A stretch of 64,000 nucleotides of DNA from Hemileia vastatrix. Taxonomy: Eukaryota; Basidiomycota; Pucciniomycetes; Pucciniales; Zaghouaniaceae. How positions within the stretch are numbered: the stretch's first letter is position 1; each line of letters opens with the position of its first letter. The notes under the pieces were generated by a model. The model made no database searches, was not told the origin of the DNA, and saw only the letters and a program-made list of their open reading frames with translations. Location: positions 26,702,998 to 26,766,997 of the forward strand of contig JASXTE010000017.1 in assembly GCA_030280995.1 (NCBI GenBank). The letters are read 5' to 3'. A program made the position numbers and the translations under genes. Positions 54,104 to 64,000 of the stretch are shown here, one piece after another.

Positions 54104-54416
54104 CCGCCTCTGTTTTAGGAGGTTGGGGAGCGCTCCAGGAGGGTTTTTTATGCAATTTGGCGGGTACAGACGCCAGATTGGTGGGTGCGCATGGGCTCTT
54201 AGTTAGTGGTCTGTGTGTACATAGTGAATAAGACAGTTTGGGGCAACCTTAATCATCATAAAACCATCCGGAGGTGATATCATTGTTCCTCACTCAGTTT
54301 TCACTGTTTTCTGGCCACAATTGGCTGTGTTTATTGCAAGTAAGTTCTTCATTTAACTTAACTTTGGCAACTGTTTTCTCTGTTATAGTCTTGCAAGCTA
54401 TAGCAAGTATTATTGC

Positions 54417-55553
54417 TGTCGGTCAGTCGTCTAGAAGAAGGTAAGGAAAAGAGGAGAAAAGGAGGAGAAAAGGAGGAGGACAAGGGAAAAAATAAAAGAA
54501 ATAAACTATAATAGAGTATTTAATTTATTTAAAAGGAAAACAACGGCGAGTAACTTGAGAGATGACAAAAACTTAGGCTTTATTAATAATAATATTATTT
54601 AAGGTAAGGGTTCTGCGCGGCAAACACTTTTAATTACTATCAGACTTAAAGCAACCTTTAAATTGTTATATAGAATTTTAATTATAATTTTATTACTAAT
54701 AAAAAGAATATAAACGTAATAAAATTGTATTTAATTTGTGGAGTGTATAATAAGTGATGATGCTACAGGGGATTATCCAAGGCCCTTTTATAGGCAATGG
54801 GTCCTCTGAAGCGCCACTATATTTATAAATACAATAATTAGAATAGAATAAAACAAATATATCAAATAGTAAATGAAACATAACAATGTAGAGAAAAATA
54901 TGAAACAAATAATTTAAACTCCAATTAAGAATCCAACTTTCCCGCCATTAATTCCCAAATCAGTAAGTAAAAATGGTGAATAACTAAACAAGATTGGAAC
55001 ATAGGAACTATGAGAAAAATAATTCCAAACAGATGGTACAGTCTGATTTAAGGATATTTTAAGTGAAAAAAAAAATACTTTGACACAACAAAACATGTAA
55101 TTAATCTCAATTTAGTATAAATTAATTAATTGGTTTTTCCTGACACAATTAAGGGTCAAAAGAAGCGTCATTAATTATTGTTTAGTATTATATGAAAGGT
55201 TTTATTTAATATATAAATTTAAATAATTAATTTACATATATTATAAGTCAATTTTACACTTATAATTATAATATATGTTTTTCAATTAATTAAATATAAA
55301 TTTATAATTATTAAATAACATAATAATGCGCCATTATTTGTAGAATATATTATATTATGTTCAATTTAAATGTATATAAAAATTTATATAACCAATAAAA
55401 TTAATATAACACTTGTATATAATAAAATTCTTATATAATTTCACTATGCAATAAAATATTAATTTATATTCATTAAATACAATTCTTACCCACTCTTTCA
55501 GGTTATATAAGTTACATATCATTTACTGGACTCCTGGAATAGCCTGGCTGATA
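54417..55553 (-). repeat. Element C 3' LTR
   Basis: 1137 bp, + strand TGTCGGTCAGTCG...GGCTGATA. The complement of a TATA box TATAAAAGGGCC lies at 54781-54792. Confidence 0.93.
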
Positions 55554-55587
55554 CTCCCTCACTCTAAAAAAACAATAAAAAAAAATG

Positions 55588-57402
55588 CTAAGATTTTTTC
55601 TTTTTGTATTTTTTCAACAGAGTAGGCAGATTTGAAATTTCCTTGCCAGGTATCCATGCATCATGTTCAGATGATTTGTTCTTATATCTCAATAAATATT
55701 CAGTACCTCTTTCAGAAGTGATAATTCTATCATTGAGAATTTTATCAATTTCTGCTGTTTCTGTGACTTCCTGAGGGTTCTTCTTAGGTCTTCCTCTTCT
55801 TTTTGGAAATAAGTCACTGTTGGAAGTATAAGGCTTAAGCAAAGAAATGGGAAAGACAGGATGTTTCCTATCATATGGAGAATACAATACAACTTCTACT
55901 GCATTATCACCAACCATTCTTTTAACAACAAATGGTCCTACAAAAGGATCTTTTAATTTGTGGTTACCTTGTAAATTGAAATGGACAGTAGAGATAAACA
56001 CTTCATCACCCTTGTTAAATGTGTATTCTTTATGGGATTTATCCCATCTTTTCTTTTCATATTCAAATGCTTTATCAATACAACTCTGAGCATGTTTTCT
56101 GCATAGCTGTTGCATTTGCATAAAAGATTTTACACCAGGGTGTAGCTCCAACTTAGGTAATTTATTATTGAGAATCTGAGCAGGAGTGTTTGGGACATAA
56201 CCTAACCAAAGCTCAAAAGGCTTTTTCTCAGTGACAGAATGAACAGTGCTATTATATGCAAATTCAAGACCAGGCAAAAGAGTGACCCAATCATGAGTAA
56301 ATCTGTCATTGTCTTTATATTCTAAACCAAAGGCACAATACCTTCTAATCATATCTTCCAGAGTTTGAATCATTCTTTCAGCTAGACCATCAGTCTGAGG
56401 ATGGTGAGCTGTAGACAATTTCAACTCACAGCCACAAATATCCATCAAAGAGGTCCAAAACTCAGAAGTGAATTTTGGATCCCTATCAGAGATAATGGCT
56501 TTTGGAAAACCAATAATATTAAACATGTAAGACCACCATAAGAAAGCTAATTCTTTGGTGGATACATCTTCGTGGGTTGGAATAAATTTGCACATTTTTG
56601 TGAATCTATCTACTATTACCCAACAAGAGTTAAAGGTGTCTTTACCTGCAACAGGAAGACAAGTGACAAAAGCCATATTAATGATTTGCCAGGGAGCACT
56701 AGGTGCTTCAATATGTTGTAATAACCCTGCTCTCTTACCTGTTAACCTTTTAGATTTTTGGCAGGAATCACAAGATTCAACATATAATTTTGTGTCTTCA
56801 GACATATTAGCCCACCATGCAGTGTTTTTGATTCTAATCAATGTTTTTTCAAGATCAAAATGAACAGCTAATATGTCATCATGACAAAGTTTGAGGATAG
56901 TTTCTTTCATTGAAGGAGGAATAACAATTACATTGGTAAGCTTCCTTCTATAATATATATAACCATCTTCAATAGAGAACTTTCCTTTATTTAAAGCATT
57001 TTGGTACTTTGCAGGAAGAGTTTTTATTAATGCTTGAATTGAAGCATTCTTAGGATCATTTAAGATAGTAACCAATTTATTTAAATCAGAATCTTTATCA
57101 TATGAATCCAGTATTAACTGTAATAACTCCTCTTTCATATCAACTATAAATATACCATGGATATGAACAGTATCATCTTCAGGTACATAAGCAGGATTTG
57201 AGTCATTATTTGGCAGAGACAAATTGGAGAGCATATCAACATTAGAGTGAACATTTCCAGCTCTATGGATAATTGTCATCCTTCCTCTGTATTCTTGAAC
57301 AGCAAGTTGCCACCTGAACATATGTCTGTTAGGTGTCTTTAGGTTTAAGAGAGATTTCACAGCACTACAGTCAGTTACCAACTCAAATTTTTGGTCATCC
57401 AA
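55588..57402 (-). pseudogene. Element C pol, 3' part: RNase H end, integrase, chromodomain
   Basis: 604 residues without a stop. It starts within RNase H (DDQKFELVTDCSAVKSLL), then the HHCC site (HDDILAVHF, CDSCQKSKR), DDE core (VIVDRFTK, ISDRDPKF, HPQTDGLAERM) and a chromodomain (IDKILNDRI, TEYLLRYKNK, WIPGKEI). An in-frame TAA at 57437-57439 separates it from the RNase H start (57439-57783). Confidence 0.9.
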
Positions 57403-57438
57403 ATAGTAATGAAGTTTCTCAAGAGCCCAAACAACTGC

Positions 57439-57783
57439 TTAGCACTCCAATTGAGTGGCACCATATTTCAATTCACTATTTCTTAAGGTTCTTGAAATAT
57501 AACAAATTACAACATCTGAGGATTTATCATTAATAATTTGCATTTGGTGAAGGGCAGCACCCAGACCAATAAAGCTAGCATCTGTATAAAGGACAAATGG
57601 CTTGTTAAAATCTGGAAGAGCCAATATAGGGGCTGTCATTAAGCAACTTTTTAATGTATCAAAAGCTTTTTGACAGTCATTATTCCAGAGAAAAGCAACA
57701 TCTTTTCTGGTCAGTTTTGTAAGAGGCAAGGCTATGACCTGATAATTTTTAATATATTGTCTATAATAGCCACACATACCCAA
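57439..57783 (-). pseudogene. Element C pol, RT end and RNase H start
   Basis: A 114-residue piece with GMCGYYRQYIKNYQ and LYTDASFIGLGAALHQ. It continues the RT ORF after a frameshift near 57850 and leads into the 55588-57402 ORF past one TAA. Confidence 0.88.
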
Positions 57784-57851
57784 AAAACTTTGGATTTCTC
57801 TTACAGAAGTTGGTGCTTTTACATTTTGAATGGCAGCAACTTTATTATGGT

Positions 57852-59282
57852 CTACACAATATTATGGTCTACACAAATTTGTAAGCCTGACACAACATGG
57901 CCAAGGACTTTCAAAGATTGAAAACCAAATTTACACTTTTTTAAAGATAAGGTCATATTGATTTCATCCATTTTTTGGAAAACTCTATTCAAGTGAATCA
58001 AATGTTCATCAAAAGTTTTAGAAAAAACAATAATATCATCAATATAAACCATGAGCCAACCTTCAATAATTTCTTGATGGAAAGTGTTATCCATGACTTT
58101 CTGGAAAACTGAAGGAGCATTTTTAGGGCCAAATGGCATCCTAACATACTTATATATTCCCATATGAGTAGCAATAAGCAAAAAATTTTGAGAATTTTTC
58201 TCAACTGGAACTTGATGATAACCTTTATTACCATCCAGACAACTAATAAATTTTGCACCTTGCAAGGTAGCATGTATTGAATTAATTCTGGGTAAAGGAT
58301 AAATATCATCAACAGTATAAGTATTTAAAGCTCTGTAATCTCCACATAATCTAGCTTTATCTTTTTCATAAGAAATCAAGACTGGGGAGATGACACAATA
58401 TTTGGGGGTGACATCCACTTTCTCAATGATATTCATTTTCAATAATGTTTCAATATTATCTTCAATATCTTTTCTTTTTGATGGAGAAGCAGGATATGGT
58501 TTTTTCTTAAGGGTAGGAGGAATATCACTCAAATTACAGGATAAGGTAATTTTCATCTCTTCCTGAACAATTCCCAAGACATGAAACCCATGAGCAAAAG
58601 CCATAGGGAATGAGGTAATAGAGGCAACAATAGAATCCTTTTGTTCACTAGTCAACTGATCACCAAAAGAAGCGGTATTTATTTCATGTAATAAATCATC
58701 CATTTCAGTTGTTGTTCTACCTTTACACTGGATCAGTGAGTTACAAGATTTCAACAAATGCCCAGAAGTTCTAGGAGAGGAAATTTTGAATTTCCTTTTC
58801 CCATTCATTCCTAAGGTAAAGCAATTATTTGCTGGGTCCAGTTTCACACCAAACATGGTTAAAATATCATTTCCCATAATAAACCAATTGCTTAAATTAT
58901 CATTTTTCATGACAAGAAACTCACAAACAGCTCTGACAAAACCACCATTATATTTGAAGAATACAGAGGTTTTGTATTTGCCAATAGGAAATAAGGTAGA
59001 ACCATACCCTCTCCATTTTTCAGAAGTTATAGGTAATAATTTACTCAAATATTCCTTATCCACTGAAGCCAAAGCTTTTTCAGATACTACACTTCCTCCA
59101 GCACCAGAATCAAGAACTACATCAACATTTTTACCATTAATGATAACAGGTGCCTTTAAAGGGGATATAGGAATAGAATTGTCAGTAATATCTTTAATTA
59201 TCTCAGCATTTTCTACTGAAGATAAATTCAATACACAATCCTCAGATATATTATTTAAATAATGGACATCATGTTCCAACAT
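57852..59282 (-). pseudogene. Element C pol, protease and reverse transcriptase
   Basis: 476 residues: protease VVLDSGAGGSVVS near residue 55, then RT with KARLCGDYRALNTYTVDD, YHQVPV, PFGPKNAPSVF and MVYIDDIIVFS near 420. The end of the ORF falls in a 17-bp tandem duplication that shifts the frame. Confidence 0.9.
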
Positions 59283-60125
59283 TAAAACATCTTTAACAGA
59301 TTCATTGTCATAGGAGATATTACTCTCACAGTCACTGGAAGAATTATTGACATCAAGTTCAACTTCATCAGTGTCTTCATTTTGTTCAACAAGATGAATT
59401 TTCTTGTCACAAACATGACCCTTCTGCTACAGTTTGTTACATTTATAACAAGTATTTGTTGCATATTTTTTAGGTGCAACTGGGGCAGAGGGTTTACCAG
59501 ATTTTTCTGGGAGCTTTATAGAAGGTTTATTCTGATCATTATAAGATTTACCAAGGTAATTCTTTGGTTCATATCTATGGTTGAGCAGTACTTCATTTCA
59601 GATATTAATGAATGAAGAATTTTCCCTTACATGTTCAGTTCTAGCCACAATCAAATCCCTAAGAGAATTTGGTAAGTTATACAAGATTTTATCTCTCCAA
59701 ATATCATAATCCATCTTTGGATCAATTGCTCTAAGGATTTTAGTTATTTTAATCAGAAAAACAATGGGCTTTTCAACAGAGGAGGATACATATCTATTAT
59801 TTTCATACAGTCTTTGTTGAGATAACCTGAATTTTGAACCACCAAACTGATTCTCAATCAAGGATTTCCAATCATTCCATGTATAATGATTGTTGTCTAA
59901 AAGAACAGATTCATACCACATCAAGGCTACATTGGAAAATAAAGAAATTAGCTTAAAAACAATTTCCTCATCAGGTAGTATATAAGATCTCTTTAAATTA
60001 TCAATTCTCTGGATAAAGTGTTGCCAATCAGAGGAAGAATCACCATCAAAGGTAGGATATTGGTCTAACTTAGGCCAATTTTTCTGACTACTGGGATGGT
60101 CCACTTTTTGGTTTGAATTATTCAT
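59283..60125 (-). pseudogene. Element C pol N-terminus: capsid-like domain and zinc knuckle
   Basis: The frame starts MNNSNQKVDH at ATG 60125, with DWQHFIQRIDNLKRSY as in element D, and is open to TGA at 59598-59600. Element D has Cys there, a TGC to TGA change. It then continues with CYKCNKL-stop-QKGHVC, the zinc knuckle, where Trp has become a stop. Both breaks are point changes relative to D. Confidence 0.8.
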
Positions 60126-60164
60126 TATTAATAATTCCTGAAGTTTAGCCAGGTGTTCAGAAAT

Positions 60165-61772
60165 TTAATTATTTACAGAAACAGCTGGTGCATGACCATC
60201 ACAAGATTTTTTGCTAGTAGCAAAAGATTTTACAGACTCATTGTCAGTTTGTTTAATGGTTGAAATATGAGGAAGAAAGGATGAACTTTGCTCAGGTTTT
60301 TTTCCTTTATTTTTATGCAGCTTATTGACAGAAATCTCATTTAATTCATTATTGATTGTTAAGGTTGAGAACTTTTCCTGCAGGTCAGACACATAGTTTC
60401 TTATTCTTGGAATTTCAGACATCTGGTCATTTACTTTTGCAAGAGATAGAACATTTCTGTCCTCAGAAACTGAGTGTTTGGTACTTAGTGCATGGAAATC
60501 ATTTTTTAGCTTTTTAAACTCATTTTGCAGAGATTTTATTTCATTTTTGAATGAATAATTTTCTTCAATAAGGGGTTTCAATTCACTCAAGGTCTTATGT
60601 AGATTGATATTTCTATCTGAGATAGCTCTATGGTCACTTCTTATTTGTTTTTGTTGACTAAGAACAATCTTCAAGGTTTCTTTGATTTTTAAATAAGCTG
60701 TATCTTGTACAGAAGAACTCACTTTACATTGCAAGTGTAAATTATTTAATCTATCATTTTCATGGATTAGCACATCTCTCACATGTTTGTCTTTCACAAT
60801 ATTAAAATCAAGGGTATCTTTCAATATTTCCTCAGAAGTTTTTTCAATTAAGGTATAGATTTCAGGGGGAACAGAATCATTTTTAATTGCAAGAGAGGGA
60901 TTAATTAAAGATGTAGAAGTTAAATGTAAAGGTTCATCAAATGACAATTTGCTAATTACATCAATAGGGCTACTAGTTACAGGAAGCTGTCTTTTAACAG
61001 GTTTAACTGTTCTTTCACCATGTTCAATAATATTACCTGCAGAAGAAGATTTATTAGAAAACATACCCAAGTGACTATCAACCAAATTACTTACCATGGC
61101 AGAGGAGGAAACTTCCCCTGAGACTGGGTTTGGGATTGTGCTTGGGCCTTCTTTCTCCTGCCTTGTTGGTAGGGATGAGGAGGTGGATGGAAATTGGGTG
61201 TTCTGGATGGGCCAGGCTGATGATGAGGAGGGTGTTGCACATTCTGTTGGTAGTGACTCATTAGATAATCCCATTTCCATTGCTCTACTTCTATAGTATT
61301 TGGATTTTGGATGGTTGAGCTGGGTGGCTCTGAAGGTTGAGCCTGAAACTGAGGCTGATTGGGAGGCAACTGAGGAGGGGCCTGGGCCTGAATCTGGTTC
61401 CTGAGTTCTTGGACCTGATCCCACAAGGTGTCTACCTTTGCTTTTTACGTCATATTTTCTGTCTTCAACTCTTTTATATGACTGGACAGGTTGCTGATTT
61501 GTTGTGGCAGAGGAAGCTTTTTTATTTTGAAGCCTTTTGGAAGACCTTCTTGAGGTACTAGAGGCTTTACTTCCTTCTGTGGTGCTGGGGGAAGGGGGTT
61601 TGGTTTGTTTACATTTCCTGTCATTTCCACATCCTGCAGTATGTGAATTCTTTGTGTTAGCATAAGATTTTTTATGTCCAACTTTAGAAGAACTTACAGT
61701 GTCAGCATCATAGTCAATTTCAATTTCATCCACTTGCATGTTATCCATTTTGTCAGCCAAATTGTTGGACAT
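60165..61772 (-). CDS. Element C Gag-type coiled-coil protein
   Basis: 535 residues, ATG 61772 to TAA 60165. The N-terminal half is S/T/P-rich and low-complexity. The C-terminal half (residues about 320-480) is a long predicted coiled coil (FKNEIKSLQNEFKKLKNDF). It shares patterns with element D gag (MEMGL, MVSNL, LSLAKVNDQMSE). The TAA is in phase with the next ORF, and codons after the stop (ISEHLAKLQELL) still match element D coding (IQDHLSKVNELL), so the stop may be a mutation or a readthrough site. Confidence 0.7.
   Translation of the reverse strand: MSNNLADKMDNMQVDEIEIDYDADTVSSSKVGHKKSYANTKNSHTAGCGNDRKCKQTKPPSPSTTEGSKASSTSRRSSKRLQNKKASSATTNQQPVQSYKRVEDRKYDVKSKGRHLVGSGPRTQEPDSGPGPSSVASQSASVSGSTFRATQLNHPKSKYYRSRAMEMGLSNESLPTECATPSSSSAWPIQNTQFPSTSSSLPTRQEKEGPSTIPNPVSGEVSSSAMVSNLVDSHLGMFSNKSSSAGNIIEHGERTVKPVKRQLPVTSSPIDVISKLSFDEPLHLTSTSLINPSLAIKNDSVPPEIYTLIEKTSEEILKDTLDFNIVKDKHVRDVLIHENDRLNNLHLQCKVSSSVQDTAYLKIKETLKIVLSQQKQIRSDHRAISDRNINLHKTLSELKPLIEENYSFKNEIKSLQNEFKKLKNDFHALSTKHSVSEDRNVLSLAKVNDQMSEIPRIRNYVSDLQEKFSTLTINNELNEISVNKLHKNKGKKPEQSSSFLPHISTIKQTDNESVKSFATSKKSCDGHAPAVSVNN
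61091..61681 (-). CDS. Element C overlapping +1-frame ORF (WKWD motif)
   Basis: Same relative frame as 6439-6900 of element D. It has a KLPLPQQISNLSSHIKEL coiled coil, one TAA near 61445, then a Q/P-rich stretch, IEVEQWKWDYL and a final PW before TAA. The stop overlaps ATGGTAAGTAA, a conserved 5' splice-like site also present in D. Confidence 0.5.
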
Positions 61773-62454
61773 ACTAGTGGGAAGATTTTAATTTACTTCT
61801 TATTTTTTTAAAAAAAATAATAAAAGTTAGTTAATAATTGCTCCAAATAATAAAAAAAACATTTTATTAATTAAATTATAGAAAAAAAATTTTCAATATA
61901 AAGTAATAATTATAAAAAATTAATTTTTTTTTAAAAAAAAAATGGATTGCAAGGTTAAATTGGGAATAAACAATCAAGTTAATTCAACCAACTAATTACC
62001 AATATTAAATATGGCAATATATTTGGGACTAAGCACAAAGTACTTTTAAGTCAACCAAAATTAACAATAATTAATAATAATAATAAAATTAAATTAATAA
62101 TTCAATTTGTATTAATAAAAAATGTCAATTCTTCTAGGACTAAGAGGATTTAACACTCTATAATGGTCAACTAGGAAAAAAAATTTTAATAATTGAACAC
62201 TTACACTCAGTGAATCAGCAATTAAGCCACAATCACTGTTATTGCAGTAAAAATATAGTAATATGAGTGAGAGGTGCAAAGGTGAACTTACTATAGTGAT
62301 CGAAAAATCACTTCAAAATAATATAAGAATTAATATAATATAAACCTAAGAGATTGAACCCAATTTCAAAACACAGTCGCGGAAAAAGTTTGTTTTTGCT
62401 AGGTGGTCCGTGCGTTTTGTCGTTCGTCGCCAGGCTCGATCGTCGTCGTCGTTT
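61773..62454 (-). other. Element C 5' leader
   Basis: AT-rich untranslated leader between primer site and gag. The part near the LTR (62400-62454) is GC-rich with GTCGTCGTCGTTT repeats. No ORF. Confidence 0.6.
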
Positions 62455-62467
62455 GGAAAGGTCCCCA
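62455..62467 (-). other. Primer binding site of element C
   Basis: In element sense TGGGGACCTTTCC, two bases from the 5' LTR end. Compare TGGGGGTCTTTCC in element D. Confidence 0.6.
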
Positions 62468-62469
62468 GT

Positions 62470-63606
62470 TGTTGGTCAGTCGTCTAGAAGAAGGTAAGGA
62501 AAAGAGGAGAAAAGGAGGAGAAAAGGAGGAGGACAAGGGAAAAAATAAAAGAAATAAACTATAATAGAGTATTTAATTTATTTAAAAGGAAAACAATGGC
62601 GAGTAACTTGAGAGATGACAAAAACTTAGGCTTTATTAATAATAATATTATTTAAGGTAAGGGTTCTGCGTGGCAAACACTTTTAATTACTATCAGACTT
62701 AAAGAAACCTTTAAATTGTTATATAGAATTTTAATTAGAATTTTATTACTAATAAAAAGAATATAAACGTAATAAAATTGTATTTAATTTGTGGAGTGTA
62801 TAATAAGTGATGATGCTACAGGGGATTATCCAAGGCCCTTTTATAGGCAATGGGTCTTCTGAAGCGCCACTATATTTGTAAATACAATAATTAGAATAGA
62901 ATAAAACAAATATATCAAATAGTAAATGAAACATAACAATGTAGAGAAAAATATGAAACAAATAATTTAAACCCCAATTAAGAATCCAATTTTCCCGCCA
63001 TTAATTCCCAAATCAGTAAGTAAAAATAGTGAATAACTAAACAAGATTGGAACATAGGAACTATGTGAAAAATAATTCCAAACAGATGGTACAGTCTGAT
63101 TTAAGGATATTTTAAGTGAAACAAAAAATACTTTGACGCAACAAAACATGTAATTATTCTCAATTTAGTATAAATTAATTAATTGGTTTTTCCTGACACA
63201 ATTAAGGGTCAAAAGAAGCGTCATTAATTATTTTTTAGTATTATATGAAAGGTGTTATTTAATATATAAATTTAAATAATTAATTTACATATATTATAAG
63301 TCAATTTTACACTTATAATTATAATATATGTTTTTCAATTAATTAAATATAAATTTATTATTATTAAATAACATAATAATACACCATTATTTGTAGAATA
63401 TATTATATTATGTTCAATTTAAATGTATATAAAAATTTATATAACCAATAAAATTAATATAACACTTGTATATAATAAAATACTTATATAATTTTATTAT
63501 TCAATAAAATATTAATTTATATTCATTAAGTACAATTCTTACCCACTCTTTCTGGTTTTATAAGTTACATATAATTTACTGGACTCCTGGAATAGCCTGG
63601 CTGACA
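62470..63606 (-). repeat. Element C 5' LTR
   Basis: 1137 bp, + strand TGTTGGTCAGTCG...GGCTGACA, a few percent different from the 3' LTR. TATA box complement at 62834-62845. Confidence 0.93.
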
Positions 63607-63896
63607 ATTGCTGTCTCTGGTGTGGATTTGCAGCCTACATCAAGTATCTTTGCTGTCTCTGGTGTGGACTTTGTTCTACATTTCAGTTCTTTGGTCTGGT
63701 AGTCTATCTGGTGACTACTTTCTTGGCTCATCAAGCAGTCAAGTGTGTTGAAAAGGAGCTTTAGCAAAACAGGAACCAACTTACTTTAGCAAGTAAATCT
63801 CACTCTATTTTTCTAAAGGGACAGGGGATTTTCTCTCTGGTTTTTCTCCAACTCCCTTGGTCAAGGCCTATAGCTAGTACTATAGGATTGTCTACA

Positions 63897-64000
63897 CCGC
63901 CAATATTTATTTTCTATTTTATATTTTATATTTTATATTTTATATTTTTTTTTATTTTATATTTTTTTATTGATTTTTTATGTTTATTCTTATTTATTCT
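63897..64000. other. LTR remnant end and AT-rich low complexity
   Basis: CCGCCAATA may be the last bases of the LTR fragment split at 42924. After it come TATTTTATATTTTA repeats to the window end. Confidence 0.5.

Larger units (their letters stand above)
54417..63606 (-). mobile_element. Element C: chromodomain Ty3/gypsy retrotransposon
   Basis: 9.2 kb on the - strand with LTRs 54417-55553 (3') and 62470-63606 (5'). The 5-bp target duplication ATTGC is exact (54412-54416, 63607-63611). The purine tract complement CTCCCTCAC follows the 3' LTR, and a TGGGGACCTTTCC primer site adjoins the 5' LTR. Gag is open. Pol has three clear stops, one 17-bp tandem duplication causing a frameshift, and otherwise full coding content. 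Close relative of D and G. Confidence 0.95.
42925..63896 (+). repeat. Solo LTR of element B family, split by elements A and C
   Basis: Three pieces (42925-43423, 54104-54416, 63607-63896) join to one B-type LTR of about 1.1 kb, from TATGGTCTTCC to TTGTCTACA. Flanks are CCAC (42921-42924) and CCGC (63897-63900), a 4-bp duplication with one mismatch. Element A entered at CCGC and element C at ATTGC. Confidence 0.92.

Noticed and set aside
54696..54908. 70-residue ORFs in the C LTRs (also 62749-62961) and 60-residue ORFs beside them
   Set aside because: AT-rich hydrophobic frames duplicated with the LTR, with no start context or homologue known to me.
58786..59262. 158-residue + strand ORF opposite element C protease
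   Set aside because: Shadow of the conserved protease/RT frame on the - strand; no features of its own.

Overview
The window is a piece of an AT-rich fungal genome, most likely a basidiomycete and possibly a rust-type (Pucciniales) fungus. It is built almost entirely from nested retrotransposons. The lineage is inferred from three things: fungal-style introns (GTATG/GTAAGT...AG), a decayed Myb/SANT-like gene and a decayed TET/JBP-like dioxygenase fragment, both of kinds I associate with rust genomes, and Ty3/gypsy elements of fungal type. I see no tRNA, rRNA or CRISPR array, and no clearly intact host gene.

Layout. (1) 1-13962: a decayed Ty1/copia element on the + strand. It is split by a solo LTR of family B (1483-3396, itself carrying an 803-bp Harbinger-like MITE) and by element D (4663-13510), a chromodomain Ty3/gypsy element with TSD GGTAC. 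(2) 13963-18965: a decayed LINE on the - strand, probably inserted in the copia 3' LTR. (3) 20278-21031: a gag relic (F), cut by element B. (4) 21032-33990: element B, a 13-kb gypsy element on the + strand with a 4.2-kb 3' region holding repeated stem-loops and two antisense cysteine-cluster ORF relics. (5) 34316-37191: remains of an intron-containing Myb/SANT-like gene, palindromic tandem repeats, and an antisense TET/JBP-like relic. (6) 37192-42924: LTRs and a pol fragment of the element C family in conflicting orientations, plus a short TIR element. (7) 42925-63896: another solo LTR of family B, split by element A (43424-54103, - strand, intact pol) and element C (54417-63606, - strand, TSD ATTGC).

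Two gypsy lineages dominate. C, D and G share a chromodomain-type Pol. They also share a Gag region in which a second (+1) frame is open and ends at a conserved GTAAGT. A and B share a different Pol, a tRNA-type primer site beginning TGGCRCCCAACG, and a very unusual 3' region.

The main discovery candidate is in A and B. A short stem-loop (4-bp stem, 6-base loop, then WTAAACTG) recurs about 26 times in A and 13 times in B, inside pol as well as in the 3' region. Its stem shows compensatory changes (AGTC/GACT, GGTC/GACC, CCTC/GAGG). Three larger hairpin modules, also with compensatory changes, occur in the same order in both elements. This looks like a conserved structured-RNA (or DNA) system in a retrotransposon 3' region, function unknown.
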